DNA of 64,000 bases from Brytella acorum (GTDB taxonomy: Bacteria; Pseudomonadota; Alphaproteobacteria; Acetobacterales; Acetobacteraceae), in assembly GCF_029309905.1 (NCBI RefSeq), contig NZ_JARBJP010000002.1:434001-498000 (forward strand), in the 5' to 3' direction. A program made the translations under genes and the position numbers. Positions within the stretch are counted from its first letter, which is position 1; the number at the start of each line of letters is the position of its first letter. The notes below the pieces were generated by a model, which saw nothing but the letters and a program-made list of their open reading frames with translations, searched no databases and was not told the origin of the DNA. Below are positions 18,957 through 26,613 of the stretch, piece by piece.

Positions 18957-20411
18957 CTACGTTACCGGCATGTTGGGGAGATGTGACTCTTCCGTCATGG
19001 TCGGTGTGGGGAGCGCGGCTGCGAGTGTCAGGGTCGCCCGAAGCCCTGGACGTCTTGTTTCCAGAACGAGCGTGCCATTGTGGAGTTGGGCGATGGCCTG
19101 AACGAGCGAAAGCCCCAATCCTGCGCCGGGGGTATTACGCGCGGCATCTGCTCGGAAGAATCGTTCGGACGCACGGGCGAGGTCCGCTTCCGACATTCCC
19201 GGCCCCTCATCGGCGACGCTGATGCGGACCTGTCCTCCCGACGATGCCGCCTTGATATGCACGACGGAATGTTGAGGGGCGAATTTGAGCGCATTATCCA
19301 GCAGATTGGCGACGCCCTGCTGAATCAGACGGGCGTCGCCGTAAAACATGAGCCGGGGCGGCAGGTCAATGACCAGGCGCACATGGCGTTCTTCCGCGCT
19401 GGCTTCGTAAAGCTCAGCAACATCATGGAGCGGTATGGTCAGGTCGCAGACTTCAAAGGCCGCGCGTCGTGCGCCGGCTTCTATCTGGGCAATGCGCAAC
19501 AGAGCTTCGAACACCGCCGTCACATGGTCCAGATCCATTACAGCTCGCTCCATGGCTTGTCGCAGGCGCTCGGGATTCCGTTCGGTCAGCGTTGCGTCTT
19601 CGAGCCGGGCGCGCGCACGCGTGATCGGCGTTCGCAGATCGTGAGCGATAGCGTTTGAGACCTGTTTCACGCCGTCCATGAGACGCGCCACACGGTCCAG
19701 CATGTCATTGACCGAGTGCGCGACCAGATCGACCTCGTTGCCGACAATGGGCATGCGTTCGCGCATGTCGCCGCGTGCGATCGCCGATGTCGTATGGGCA
19801 ATGGATGACAGGATGCGCCGGAAAATCCCCCGGACGACGAGGCCGCCGCCCACGGCAAGCGCGGTGACCATCGCCCAGGACCAGAGGAACGTATCGGTCA
19901 GGAGACGGGCGAGCAGTTCACGTCCGCGAATATCACGACCGACAAGAAGACGATCGCCTCCCGGAAGCGAATAGGCATGAACCTCCGCCGTAGCGGTTGT
20001 GCCGGCCCGAATGATTTCCTCGGGATAGAACTGATCAAAACGGCTCACCTGCGTGGGCCATGCGGGCATGTTGCCAGCAAGGATCTCTCCGTTCGAGCTG
20101 ACGAGCAGATAGAGCGCCTGATCTTCTACATCCAGATCCAGTCGATCCTGGATGGCCAGAATCAGTCCCGGCAGACCGCTTTCAGCCCAGTGCTCGCGCA
20201 GGTTATGGGCGTCCGCTTCGACGGCCTGCTCCACCTGATGTTCGAGGCTGCCGACCGTATGCCACCACAGCAGAGAGAGAAAGAGAGCTGCCGAAATCGC
20301 GAAGACGAAACCATAGGCCAGCGAAAACCCCAGCCCCGCCGACCGGAAACGCCAGGCGCGCTGGAGCCATATCCAGAGTCGGGGGTAGCGTCCGGCGATA
20401 TCAGGCATCAT
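18957..20411 (-). CDS. Sensor histidine kinase (HAMP, HisKA, HATPase)
   Basis: Membrane sensor kinase of 484 residues. Two membrane helices (about residues 27-48 and 172-194) flank a periplasmic domain of about 120 residues. Then follow a HAMP domain, the HisKA helix with phosphoacceptor histidine in NAIAHDLRTPITRAR, and the ATPase domain: N box NLLDNALKFAP, G1 VADEGPGM, F box ERFFRAD, G2 GAGLGLSLVQ. It starts 1 base after the response regulator stop, so both are one operon. The signal is unknown; the htrA-type gene just upstream on the same strand suggests envelope stress, which is inference. Confidence 0.93.
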   Translation of the reverse strand: MMPDIAGRYPRLWIWLQRAWRFRSAGLGFSLAYGFVFAISAALFLSLLWWHTVGSLEHQVEQAVEADAHNLREHWAESGLPGLILAIQDRLDLDVEDQALYLLVSSNGEILAGNMPAWPTQVSRFDQFYPEEIIRAGTTATAEVHAYSLPGGDRLLVGRDIRGRELLARLLTDTFLWSWAMVTALAVGGGLVVRGIFRRILSSIAHTTSAIARGDMRERMPIVGNEVDLVAHSVNDMLDRVARLMDGVKQVSNAIAHDLRTPITRARARLEDATLTERNPERLRQAMERAVMDLDHVTAVFEALLRIAQIEAGARRAAFEVCDLTIPLHDVAELYEASAEERHVRLVIDLPPRLMFYGDARLIQQGVANLLDNALKFAPQHSVVHIKAASSGGQVRISVADEGPGMSEADLARASERFFRADAARNTPGAGLGLSLVQAIAQLHNGTLVLETRRPGLRATLTLAAALPTPTMTEESHLPNMPVT

Positions 20412-20412
20412 G

Positions 20413-21093
20413 CTACTCGGCGCGGAGAATGTAGCCTGCGTTCCGGATCGTGTGAATCAGGGGCGTTTCGAACGGCTTGTCGACCTTCTGGCGGAGACGG
20501 GAAACATGCACGTCGATCACGTTGGTCTGAGGGTCGAAGTGATAATCCCAGACCCTTTCCAGAAGCATTGTGCGCGTTACGACCTGACCCGCATGACGCA
20601 TGAGGAACTCAAGCAGGCGAAACTCGCGGGGTTGGAGATCAATCTTCTCATTTCCCCGTTTCACGGTTCGTGAAAGAAGGTCCATCTCAAGATCGGCGAC
20701 TGCCAGGCGTGTCTGCGGAGCCTGCTCGGCGCTTCCACGACGAGCGAGCGCTTCGACCCGAGCCAGGAGTTCCGAGAAGGCGAACGGCTTGGTCATATAG
20801 TCGTCGCCGCCGGCTTTCAGGCCCGCGACACGCTCGTCGACGTCCGCAAGGGCGGAAAGCAGCAGCACTGGTGTCGTATTGTTCTGCGCGCGGAGCGTTT
20901 CGAGAATACGCAATCCATCGATGCCGCCCGGAAGCATGCGATCCAGTATGATGATGTCGAAGTTCTCGCTGACGGCAAGAAAAAGCCCGTCCTTGCCGTT
21001 ATCCGCTTCTTCGACGACGTGGCCCGTTTCTCGCAGGCCCTTGACGATGAAGCTGCGGACGGTCGGATCGTCCTCCACCAACAGGATGCGCAT
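20413..21093 (-). CDS. OmpR-family response regulator
   Basis: Transcription regulator of 226 residues, partner of the kinase downstream. The receiver domain starts MRILLVEDDPTVRSF, with the phosphorylated aspartate in DIIILDRMLPGG and the conserved lysine in YMTKPFAFSEL. The C-terminal winged helix has LQPREFRLLEFLMRHAGQVV and VIDVHVSRLRQKVD. A 6-bp inverted repeat lies in its upstream region. Its regulon cannot be read from this window. Confidence 0.94.
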   Translation of the reverse strand: MRILLVEDDPTVRSFIVKGLRETGHVVEEADNGKDGLFLAVSENFDIIILDRMLPGGIDGLRILETLRAQNNTTPVLLLSALADVDERVAGLKAGGDDYMTKPFAFSELLARVEALARRGSAEQAPQTRLAVADLEMDLLSRTVKRGNEKIDLQPREFRLLEFLMRHAGQVVTRTMLLERVWDYHFDPQTNVIDVHVSRLRQKVDKPFETPLIHTIRNAGYILRAE

Positions 21094-21117
21094 CAGCCAT
21101 GTCCTTCAGTCTCGTAT

Positions 21118-21134
21118 CGGTCCATCACGGACCG
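21118..21134. repeat. Inverted repeat upstream of the response regulator gene
   Basis: CGGTCC (21118-21123) and GGACCG (21129-21134) form a perfect palindrome with a 5-base spacer, 25 bases before the response regulator start. It could be a leader hairpin or a protein binding site. OmpR-type proteins usually bind direct repeats, so self-binding is not implied. Confidence 0.3.
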
Positions 21135-21226
21135 GTTTCCTCTCTTATCGGCTATATTACAGAAATGGGAAAGGCGCAGTCGAAGGCGGAAGCATTCTTT
21201 CGTGAATTCGCAGTTTTTTACATTGT

Positions 21227-22420
21227 TCAGTCGGTAGCATTCGCGGGGCGCTTGCCAACATGCACGGGCACAGGAAAAGTCTTTGCATGTCGACGAACGG
21301 TAAAAGTGAGGATATCTCCCGGTTTCGCCGCCGCGACGGTTCGAAGCACTATACGGGCATTGTCCGTCATCTGACCGTTGACTCCCAGTACGCGATCTCC
21401 CCGCTGTAATCCGGCCCGCGTGGCGGGGCCGCCAGGATCGCTTTCCTCGACATGGATCGTTCCGTCACCATCGTCGAGCGTGACGCCGAGCCAGCCGTGA
21501 TCGACATGTCCGTGCAGGCGCAGGGCTTCGACGATGGGGGCAACGGTTTCGGACGGAATGCCGAAGCCAATGCCCACGGAACCGCCCGTCGGGGAGACGA
21601 TGGCTGCGTTCACCGCCACGACCTGACCTCGCATATTGAAGGCTGGTCCACCGGAGTTGCCGGGATTGATGGGGGCATCGAGCTGAAGAAAGTCGTCCAG
21701 GGAACCGGCGCCCAGATCTCGACCGCGCGCCGAGACGATACCGGCCGTGACCGATGAACTGAAGCCAAAGGGATTGCCCGCGACCAGAATCCAGTCTCCG
21801 ACTTCGACAAGCCGACTTTCGCCCCATGTCACATAAGGCAGCGGTGTCGGCGAATCGACCTTGATGACGGCGATGTCCGTCAACGCATCGCTTCCCACCA
21901 GATGCGCGGGCATCTCGCGCCCCCCGATCATGGAGACCGTGACATTGTCAGCCCCCCCTATGACATGACTGTTCGTGACGATGATTCCCGATGGATCGAT
22001 AATGAAACCGGAACCCGCGCCAAGAATTTTTTCCTGATGTTTCTGAAGCTTTTCCCGATAGCGCTTTTCAAGCGGTGTTCCCTTGATCTGGGGAGGTATC
22101 CGCTTTTTCTCCGAGTTGTTGTCTTCCGTGATGGCAATGTTCACGACGGCCGGTATCACGCGCTTTACCAGAGGTGAAAATGTCAGAGGCCCGGAGCTGA
22201 CGAGCACGGGAGGAAGGGTGGCATCGTTGGGATTCATCGTTACGGGAGATGCGTCGAGAGAGTTTCCGTCCTGTTTTTCCACGGCTGCTTCGGGTCGTGT
22301 CGCTGGTCCGGCGGAAGTGGGAAGCGAGTGTACTGCCGGGTGTGTATGGGTGTGGATGCCGACGACAAGACCGCCCAGCAGAACCGTGCCGAGCCCGCCT
22401 CCGGCGATTTTCCAGATCAT
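21227..22420 (-). CDS. HtrA/Deg-family serine protease with one PDZ domain
   Basis: Periplasmic quality-control protease, 397 residues from the ATG at 22420. An N-terminal membrane anchor (MIWKIAGGGLGTVLLGGLVVG) is followed by a linker and the trypsin-like domain. Catalytic residues are all present: His in IIVTNSHVIGGA, Asp in ALTDIAVIKV, Ser in INPGNSGGPAF. One PDZ domain fills the C-terminus (GWLGVTLDDGD, ATRAGLQRGDRVLGVNG). The single PDZ and membrane anchor resemble DegS more than DegP. The frame is open far upstream but that part overlaps the transglycosylase gene. The chosen ATG lacks a strong binding site, so the start is moderately sure. Confidence 0.9.
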   Translation of the reverse strand: MIWKIAGGGLGTVLLGGLVVGIHTHTHPAVHSLPTSAGPATRPEAAVEKQDGNSLDASPVTMNPNDATLPPVLVSSGPLTFSPLVKRVIPAVVNIAITEDNNSEKKRIPPQIKGTPLEKRYREKLQKHQEKILGAGSGFIIDPSGIIVTNSHVIGGADNVTVSMIGGREMPAHLVGSDALTDIAVIKVDSPTPLPYVTWGESRLVEVGDWILVAGNPFGFSSSVTAGIVSARGRDLGAGSLDDFLQLDAPINPGNSGGPAFNMRGQVVAVNAAIVSPTGGSVGIGFGIPSETVAPIVEALRLHGHVDHGWLGVTLDDGDGTIHVEESDPGGPATRAGLQRGDRVLGVNGQMTDNARIVLRTVAAAKPGDILTFTVRRHAKTFPVPVHVGKRPANATD

Positions 22421-22539
22421 GTCAGGTTTCACGGTCGGAGAATGCGGGCGGGATGGCTCATGGTGCCAGGATAGCGGAGAAACTGTCCGACGCCATCCTC
22501 CTCTATGAGAGCGAGGCAGTTCTGTGCGTGCGGTTCGGT

Positions 22540-23385
22540 CTAATGCTCGTAGGCGAGGCGAACGGGCATGGATCGGTAGGAAGCCAGGTCGCGTCCCGCC
22601 GATGCGTGGCCGGATGAGGGAGAACCGGCCGGTGGAGAGCCCGAGGGGGGAGAGCCGATACCGTTCGCGAGCGACGCAGCGGGGAAACTGTTGCCCGCTG
22701 CCGCGCGCTGATGAATTCGGGCTGGCGGAAGAAAGCGGACAGCGGCGTAAGGCCGTGTTCCCGGTGTGGCCCTGCTGCGGGTCAAAAGAGCCAGCGTGGC
22801 CGCCGCCGATGATTTGGGAAGCGCGATATAGTCGTTCCCAAACGATGCGGTATCGTCGCCTTTCTGCCATATCGCCATGACGCGGCGCGCGTAATCTGCC
22901 CCGAGCGACGGGGTCTGAGAGTGATAGGCGCCTGTCGCGAGTTTCCAGTCCGGAAATTTCTCGTGGAGTTCGTTCAGGAAACGTGCGGCATAATCAACAT
23001 TGGTGGACGGATCGAAGGCCGCTTCGAGAGACGCGAACGCATCGGGATGATGATGAAGGTTGATCTGCATGCAGCCTACATCAATGGAATCGATCCCGTG
23101 TGATTGCAGGTCCCGGACGGCGTCCATGGCTTCGGCTTTGCTGTCGAAGAAGTAGCCTTGTCCCTTGACGTTGATCGTCCAGGGCCAGGCCTGGAAAGTC
23201 CCGGAGGATTTGCGACCGCTCTCTACCTTACTGATGGAGGAGAGCAGTCCGACAGGAATGCCATGCGCGACTTCAGCATGGCTTGCCGCCCTCTGACAGG
23301 CCATCTCCGCCGCGAAGGCAGGTATGATCCCCATGGTCAGAAGGCCCATCAGCAGAAAATATGGCAATATGAAAATACGGCGCAT
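22540..23385 (-). CDS. Lytic transglycosylase (SLT domain)
   Basis: Cleaves peptidoglycan glycan strands in the periplasm. The 281-residue protein has a signal peptide (MRRIFILPYFLLMGLLTMGI to AFA). The SLT domain begins with HGIPVGLLSSISKVESGRK, where the glutamate is the likely catalytic acid, continues with SIDVGCMQINLHHHPDAF, and has the ATGAYHSQTP and YARRVMAIW helices. The last 70 residues are Pro/Ser/Gly-rich and probably disordered. It lies between pepP-like and htrA-like genes on the same strand. Confidence 0.9.
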   Translation of the reverse strand: MRRIFILPYFLLMGLLTMGIIPAFAAEMACQRAASHAEVAHGIPVGLLSSISKVESGRKSSGTFQAWPWTINVKGQGYFFDSKAEAMDAVRDLQSHGIDSIDVGCMQINLHHHPDAFASLEAAFDPSTNVDYAARFLNELHEKFPDWKLATGAYHSQTPSLGADYARRVMAIWQKGDDTASFGNDYIALPKSSAAATLALLTRSRATPGTRPYAAVRFLPPARIHQRAAAGNSFPAASLANGIGSPPSGSPPAGSPSSGHASAGRDLASYRSMPVRLAYEH

Positions 23386-23436
23386 GCGTCACGTCATGCC
23401 CGCGCAGTGGTTGAGATTCCGTAAAGTTCTGCCGGA

Positions 23437-25206
23437 TCAGGCGAGCGGCGCGCAGACTTCCGCGAGCCAGGTCCGTGTGGGCAGGTCGACAAGAGGGCCG
23501 ATCTTTGCAAGCGTGGTCGCGTGGTAACGGTCGAGCCAGGAACGTTCGTCATCGCCGAGCAGGGAGACGTCGATGAGATTACGGTCGAAGGGCGCAAAAC
23601 CAAGCACCTCGAATTCCAGATAACGCCCCGGCGCACCCACCGAGGCGGGTTTGACCAGCAGAAGATTCTCCAGCCGAATCCCGTAATGCCCGACCGCGTA
23701 ATAGCCGGGTTCGTCCGAGACGATCATGCCGCTCTGCAACGCGACCGGGCGGGCGATGGCGGAAATATTCTGCGGGCCTTCATGGACGGACAGATAGCTG
23801 CCGATGCCATGGCCGGTGCCATGGTCATAATCCATGCCAGCCTGCCACAGGAACTGACGGGCAAGCGCGTCGAGCCGGTGGCCCGTCGTGCCGACGGGGA
23901 AACGGGCCTGGTTGAGCGCGATATTGCCTTTAAGAACACGTGTATAAGCCTCACGGATCGCGCTGGGAGCGACGTCCGGGCCTGTCCATAGCGTGCGTGT
24001 CACATCCGTCGTGCCGGCGCCATACTGGCCGCCGCTATCGATCAGATAGATCGAATCAGCCGTCAGAACGCGATCCCTGCCGGGCAGCGCGCGGTAATGG
24101 GGCAGGGCGGCGTTGGGTCCGGCCGCTGAAATGGCGGCGAAACTTTCACCGCGATAATCCGGGCTTTGAGCCCGAAAACCGTCCATGCGTTCGGCCAGTT
24201 CGGTTTCACGAAGGCCGACGCCCTGCGTCGTGACAAAGTGCAGAAAGCGACACAGGGCCGCCGAATCGATCCGGTGGACATCGCGCGCGCCCTGCTGCTC
24301 CGTCGCGTTTTTGCACGCTTTGGGCAGGACGCAGAGATCGCCGCCCCGGCTGATCGTGGCGTCGGCCTTCTCAAGCGTCTGGATGAACCACAGCGCAGTG
24401 CCCTGGGCATCGACCCGAACTGTCTTGCCCGAAAGCGCGTTCAGGCGCGCATCGAGTTCCGTGACCGTACGAATCGTGACCTTGTCTCCGAACGACGCAA
24501 GCGTCTCGGCGGTAAGGCGGTCCCGCTCCACGAAGAGTTCGGCCCGGTCATTATCGTGCAGGATCGCGAATGCCAGAACGACCGGCGTGTAAGGAACATC
24601 GGAAGCGCGGATATTGAGAAGCCAGGCGACCGATGTCGGATCGGTCACGAGGGCGGCATTCTCGCCATTGGCGCGCAGTTCCGTGGCAAGGCGTGCCCGC
24701 TTGCTGTCGCTTGTCTCACCACTGAGATCCGGAGACTGGAAGATGACAGGCGTGCGCGGCCTCGCCGGTTGATCGGGCCATGCGGCGTCGAGAGGGTTGT
24801 TTTCCAGGGCGACGAACTCAAAGCCACGTCCCTCGAGAGCCGTTAATCCGGCTTCGCTGATCAGGCGCGGATCGTAGCCGATGCGCAAGCCCTGAGCATG
24901 ATGCGTGAGCCACTGTTGCGGCGGGATCTGGGTGATGTGGAGACGTTCCCAAAGAGCGCCATCGACCTGCTCGTCGAGCTGGACGGTATAACGGCCATCC
25001 GAGAAGACGGCGGCCCTGTCGGGCAGCACCAGCGCCATGCCTGCGCTGCCTGTGAAACCTGTCAGCCAGGCCAGTCTTTCCGCGTAGGGCGCGACATACT
25101 CGCCCAGGAATTCGTCGCCGCGCAGTACGACGAGGCCATCGACATTCCGGCGTGAAAGCTGTTCCCGTACGGCGGCGAGACGCTCGGAAAAGGAAAGGGC
25201 GGTCAT
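23437..25206 (-). CDS. Xaa-Pro aminopeptidase (M24B family)
   Basis: Metallopeptidase that removes an N-terminal residue before proline; 589 residues, the long form with two creatinase N-domains and a C-terminal extension. Metal ligands are recognisable: Asp in YLIDSGGQYGAGTTDVTRT (two), His in GTGHGIGSYLSVHEGP, Glu in VSDEPGYY and Glu in GIRLENLLLV. The ATG at 25206 overlaps the stop of the acetyltransferase gene (ATGA), so the frame upstream of it is not part of the protein. Cytoplasmic; no signal peptide. Confidence 0.92.
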   Translation of the reverse strand: MTALSFSERLAAVREQLSRRNVDGLVVLRGDEFLGEYVAPYAERLAWLTGFTGSAGMALVLPDRAAVFSDGRYTVQLDEQVDGALWERLHITQIPPQQWLTHHAQGLRIGYDPRLISEAGLTALEGRGFEFVALENNPLDAAWPDQPARPRTPVIFQSPDLSGETSDSKRARLATELRANGENAALVTDPTSVAWLLNIRASDVPYTPVVLAFAILHDNDRAELFVERDRLTAETLASFGDKVTIRTVTELDARLNALSGKTVRVDAQGTALWFIQTLEKADATISRGGDLCVLPKACKNATEQQGARDVHRIDSAALCRFLHFVTTQGVGLRETELAERMDGFRAQSPDYRGESFAAISAAGPNAALPHYRALPGRDRVLTADSIYLIDSGGQYGAGTTDVTRTLWTGPDVAPSAIREAYTRVLKGNIALNQARFPVGTTGHRLDALARQFLWQAGMDYDHGTGHGIGSYLSVHEGPQNISAIARPVALQSGMIVSDEPGYYAVGHYGIRLENLLLVKPASVGAPGRYLEFEVLGFAPFDRNLIDVSLLGDDERSWLDRYHATTLAKIGPLVDLPTRTWLAEVCAPLA

Positions 25207-25724
25207 GGGCTGCAAGCCTCCGGCTCGGATGGTCCAAGAAGACGGTACATGAAAACGAGATCGAGCCACCGCCCGGCTTTGAGGCCGAGCTGGGGAATGA
25301 CGGAACTGGCCGAGAAACCCAGGCTGCGGTGAAGTGCGACGGACGCCGCGTTCGTGGCCGTGACGGCGCCGATCATGACATGAAGGCCGTCGGACGTGGC
25401 GCGCTGGATCAACGCCATCAATAACTGACGTCCCAGACCGCGCCGTCTGGCATCGGCGGCGATATAGACGGAATGCTCGACGGACAGGCGATAGCCATCG
25501 AACGCGCGAAAGGCGCCATAGGAGCCAAAACCCACAACCGCGTCGTCCTCGACGGCCACGATGACGGGAAAGCCCGTCTCCTGACGGGTGCGCATCCATG
25601 CGCTGCGTTGCGTCAGTGTCACAGGGGTTTCCGTCCAGATCGTGTCCGAGGTGCGAATGGCGTCGTTCGTGATCGCGACGATCCACGGCAGGTCGACCTC
25701 GGTCGCCTCGCGCAGTTCAGCCAT
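25203..25724 (-). CDS. GNAT N-acetyltransferase (phosphinothricin acetyltransferase-like)
   Basis: A 173-residue GNAT enzyme. LREATEVDLPWIVAITNDAI, then GFGSYGAFRAFDGYRLSVEHSVY and the acetyl-CoA loop RRRGLGRQLLMALIQRA match the Pat/Bar/MnaT group, which acetylates phosphinothricin, methionine sulfone or related amino acids. SLGFSASSVIPQLGLKAGRW is the usual C-terminal part. The substrate is not decided by sequence. Its start overlaps prmA by 8 bases and its stop overlaps the peptidase start, so it sits in a translationally coupled run. Confidence 0.9.
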   Translation of the reverse strand: MAELREATEVDLPWIVAITNDAIRTSDTIWTETPVTLTQRSAWMRTRQETGFPVIVAVEDDAVVGFGSYGAFRAFDGYRLSVEHSVYIAADARRRGLGRQLLMALIQRATSDGLHVMIGAVTATNAASVALHRSLGFSASSVIPQLGLKAGRWLDLVFMYRLLGPSEPEACSP

Positions 25725-26613
25725 GGCGACGCAGGACCAGGGTCGTCCAGTCGCCCTCGCGATAACGGCGTTCGAGAACCAGCCCCTGCCGCCGATGGGC
25801 CGACAGCACCATCCGGGCCTGCGTATTCAGAAGCCCGGCGAGGATGGCGGTCCCGCCCGGAGCGAGATGATGGGCGAGATCCCGCGCCATGCGGCATAAT
25901 GGCCGGGCGAGAATATTCGCGAATACCAGATCATAAGGCGCATGGCTTCGTACGGCGGGCGTCAGCCAGCCATTGCCGTGGCGGCATGTGAGAAGCGGAC
26001 CGATGCCGTTGAGCCTGGCATTGGTGGCGCTCACGCGCACGGACCACGGCTCGATATCGACGGCCAGGACGGGCCGGTGCAGCAGCTTCGCCGCCGCCAT
26101 GGCGAGAATGCCTGAGCCACAACCCATGTCGAGAATGCGTTGCGGGCGCCGATACGCGACCGCTTCCAGCGCACGAAGGCATCCGCGCGTCGAGCCGTGC
26201 TCTCCGGACCCGAAGGCAATTCCGGCATCCAGCGTGATGGTCATGCGAGCGCGGGAATGGCTGCAATCGAGATGGGTTCCGCGAATGGCGAAACGATTTC
26301 CGATGATCTGCTCGGGGAACGCTTCGTAGATGCGCGCCAGCCAGCCCTCGGCTTCCGTGCGTTCGCGCGTCAGGGGCGCATCGACGCCGGTGACGAGGCG
26401 CGCCAGATCGAGGGCGCGTTCGAGTTCGGCCTCGCCATGACCGATGTCTTTCACGCCCTCTATGCGCCAGACCGTCTGGGCGTCGTCGGCTTCGAAAAGC
26501 CCGACGGTGGTGCAGGCCGTCGCCAGCGCTTGCTCGAAAGGCTCTGCGGCGAATTCCGGCACGACGACCGAAATGGTTTCAAGCGCCGATGCGTGCCGTC
26601 TTGGCGCGCTCAC
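25717..26613 (-). CDS. prmA: Ribosomal protein L11 methyltransferase
   Basis: Trimethylates lysines and the N-terminus of ribosomal protein L11 using S-adenosylmethionine. The 298-residue protein has the PrmA N-terminal domain, the family stretch DAGIAFGSGEHGSTRGCLRAL, the SAM-binding loop ILDMGCGSGILAMAAAKL and VFANILARPL. The start is GTG at 26613, which overlaps the uvrD stop in GTGA. The protein is slightly divergent in the N-terminal L11-recognition domain but complete. Confidence 0.92.
   Translation of the reverse strand: MSAPRRHASALETISVVVPEFAAEPFEQALATACTTVGLFEADDAQTVWRIEGVKDIGHGEAELERALDLARLVTGVDAPLTRERTEAEGWLARIYEAFPEQIIGNRFAIRGTHLDCSHSRARMTITLDAGIAFGSGEHGSTRGCLRALEAVAYRRPQRILDMGCGSGILAMAAAKLLHRPVLAVDIEPWSVRVSATNARLNGIGPLLTCRHGNGWLTPAVRSHAPYDLVFANILARPLCRMARDLAHHLAPGGTAILAGLLNTQARMVLSAHRRQGLVLERRYREGDWTTLVLRRHG

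Noticed and set aside
22421-22870. N-terminal extension of the HtrA-type protease
   Set aside because: It overlaps the transglycosylase gene on the same strand and has Arg/Pro/Ser-rich composition; the membrane anchor at 22420 is a natural start.
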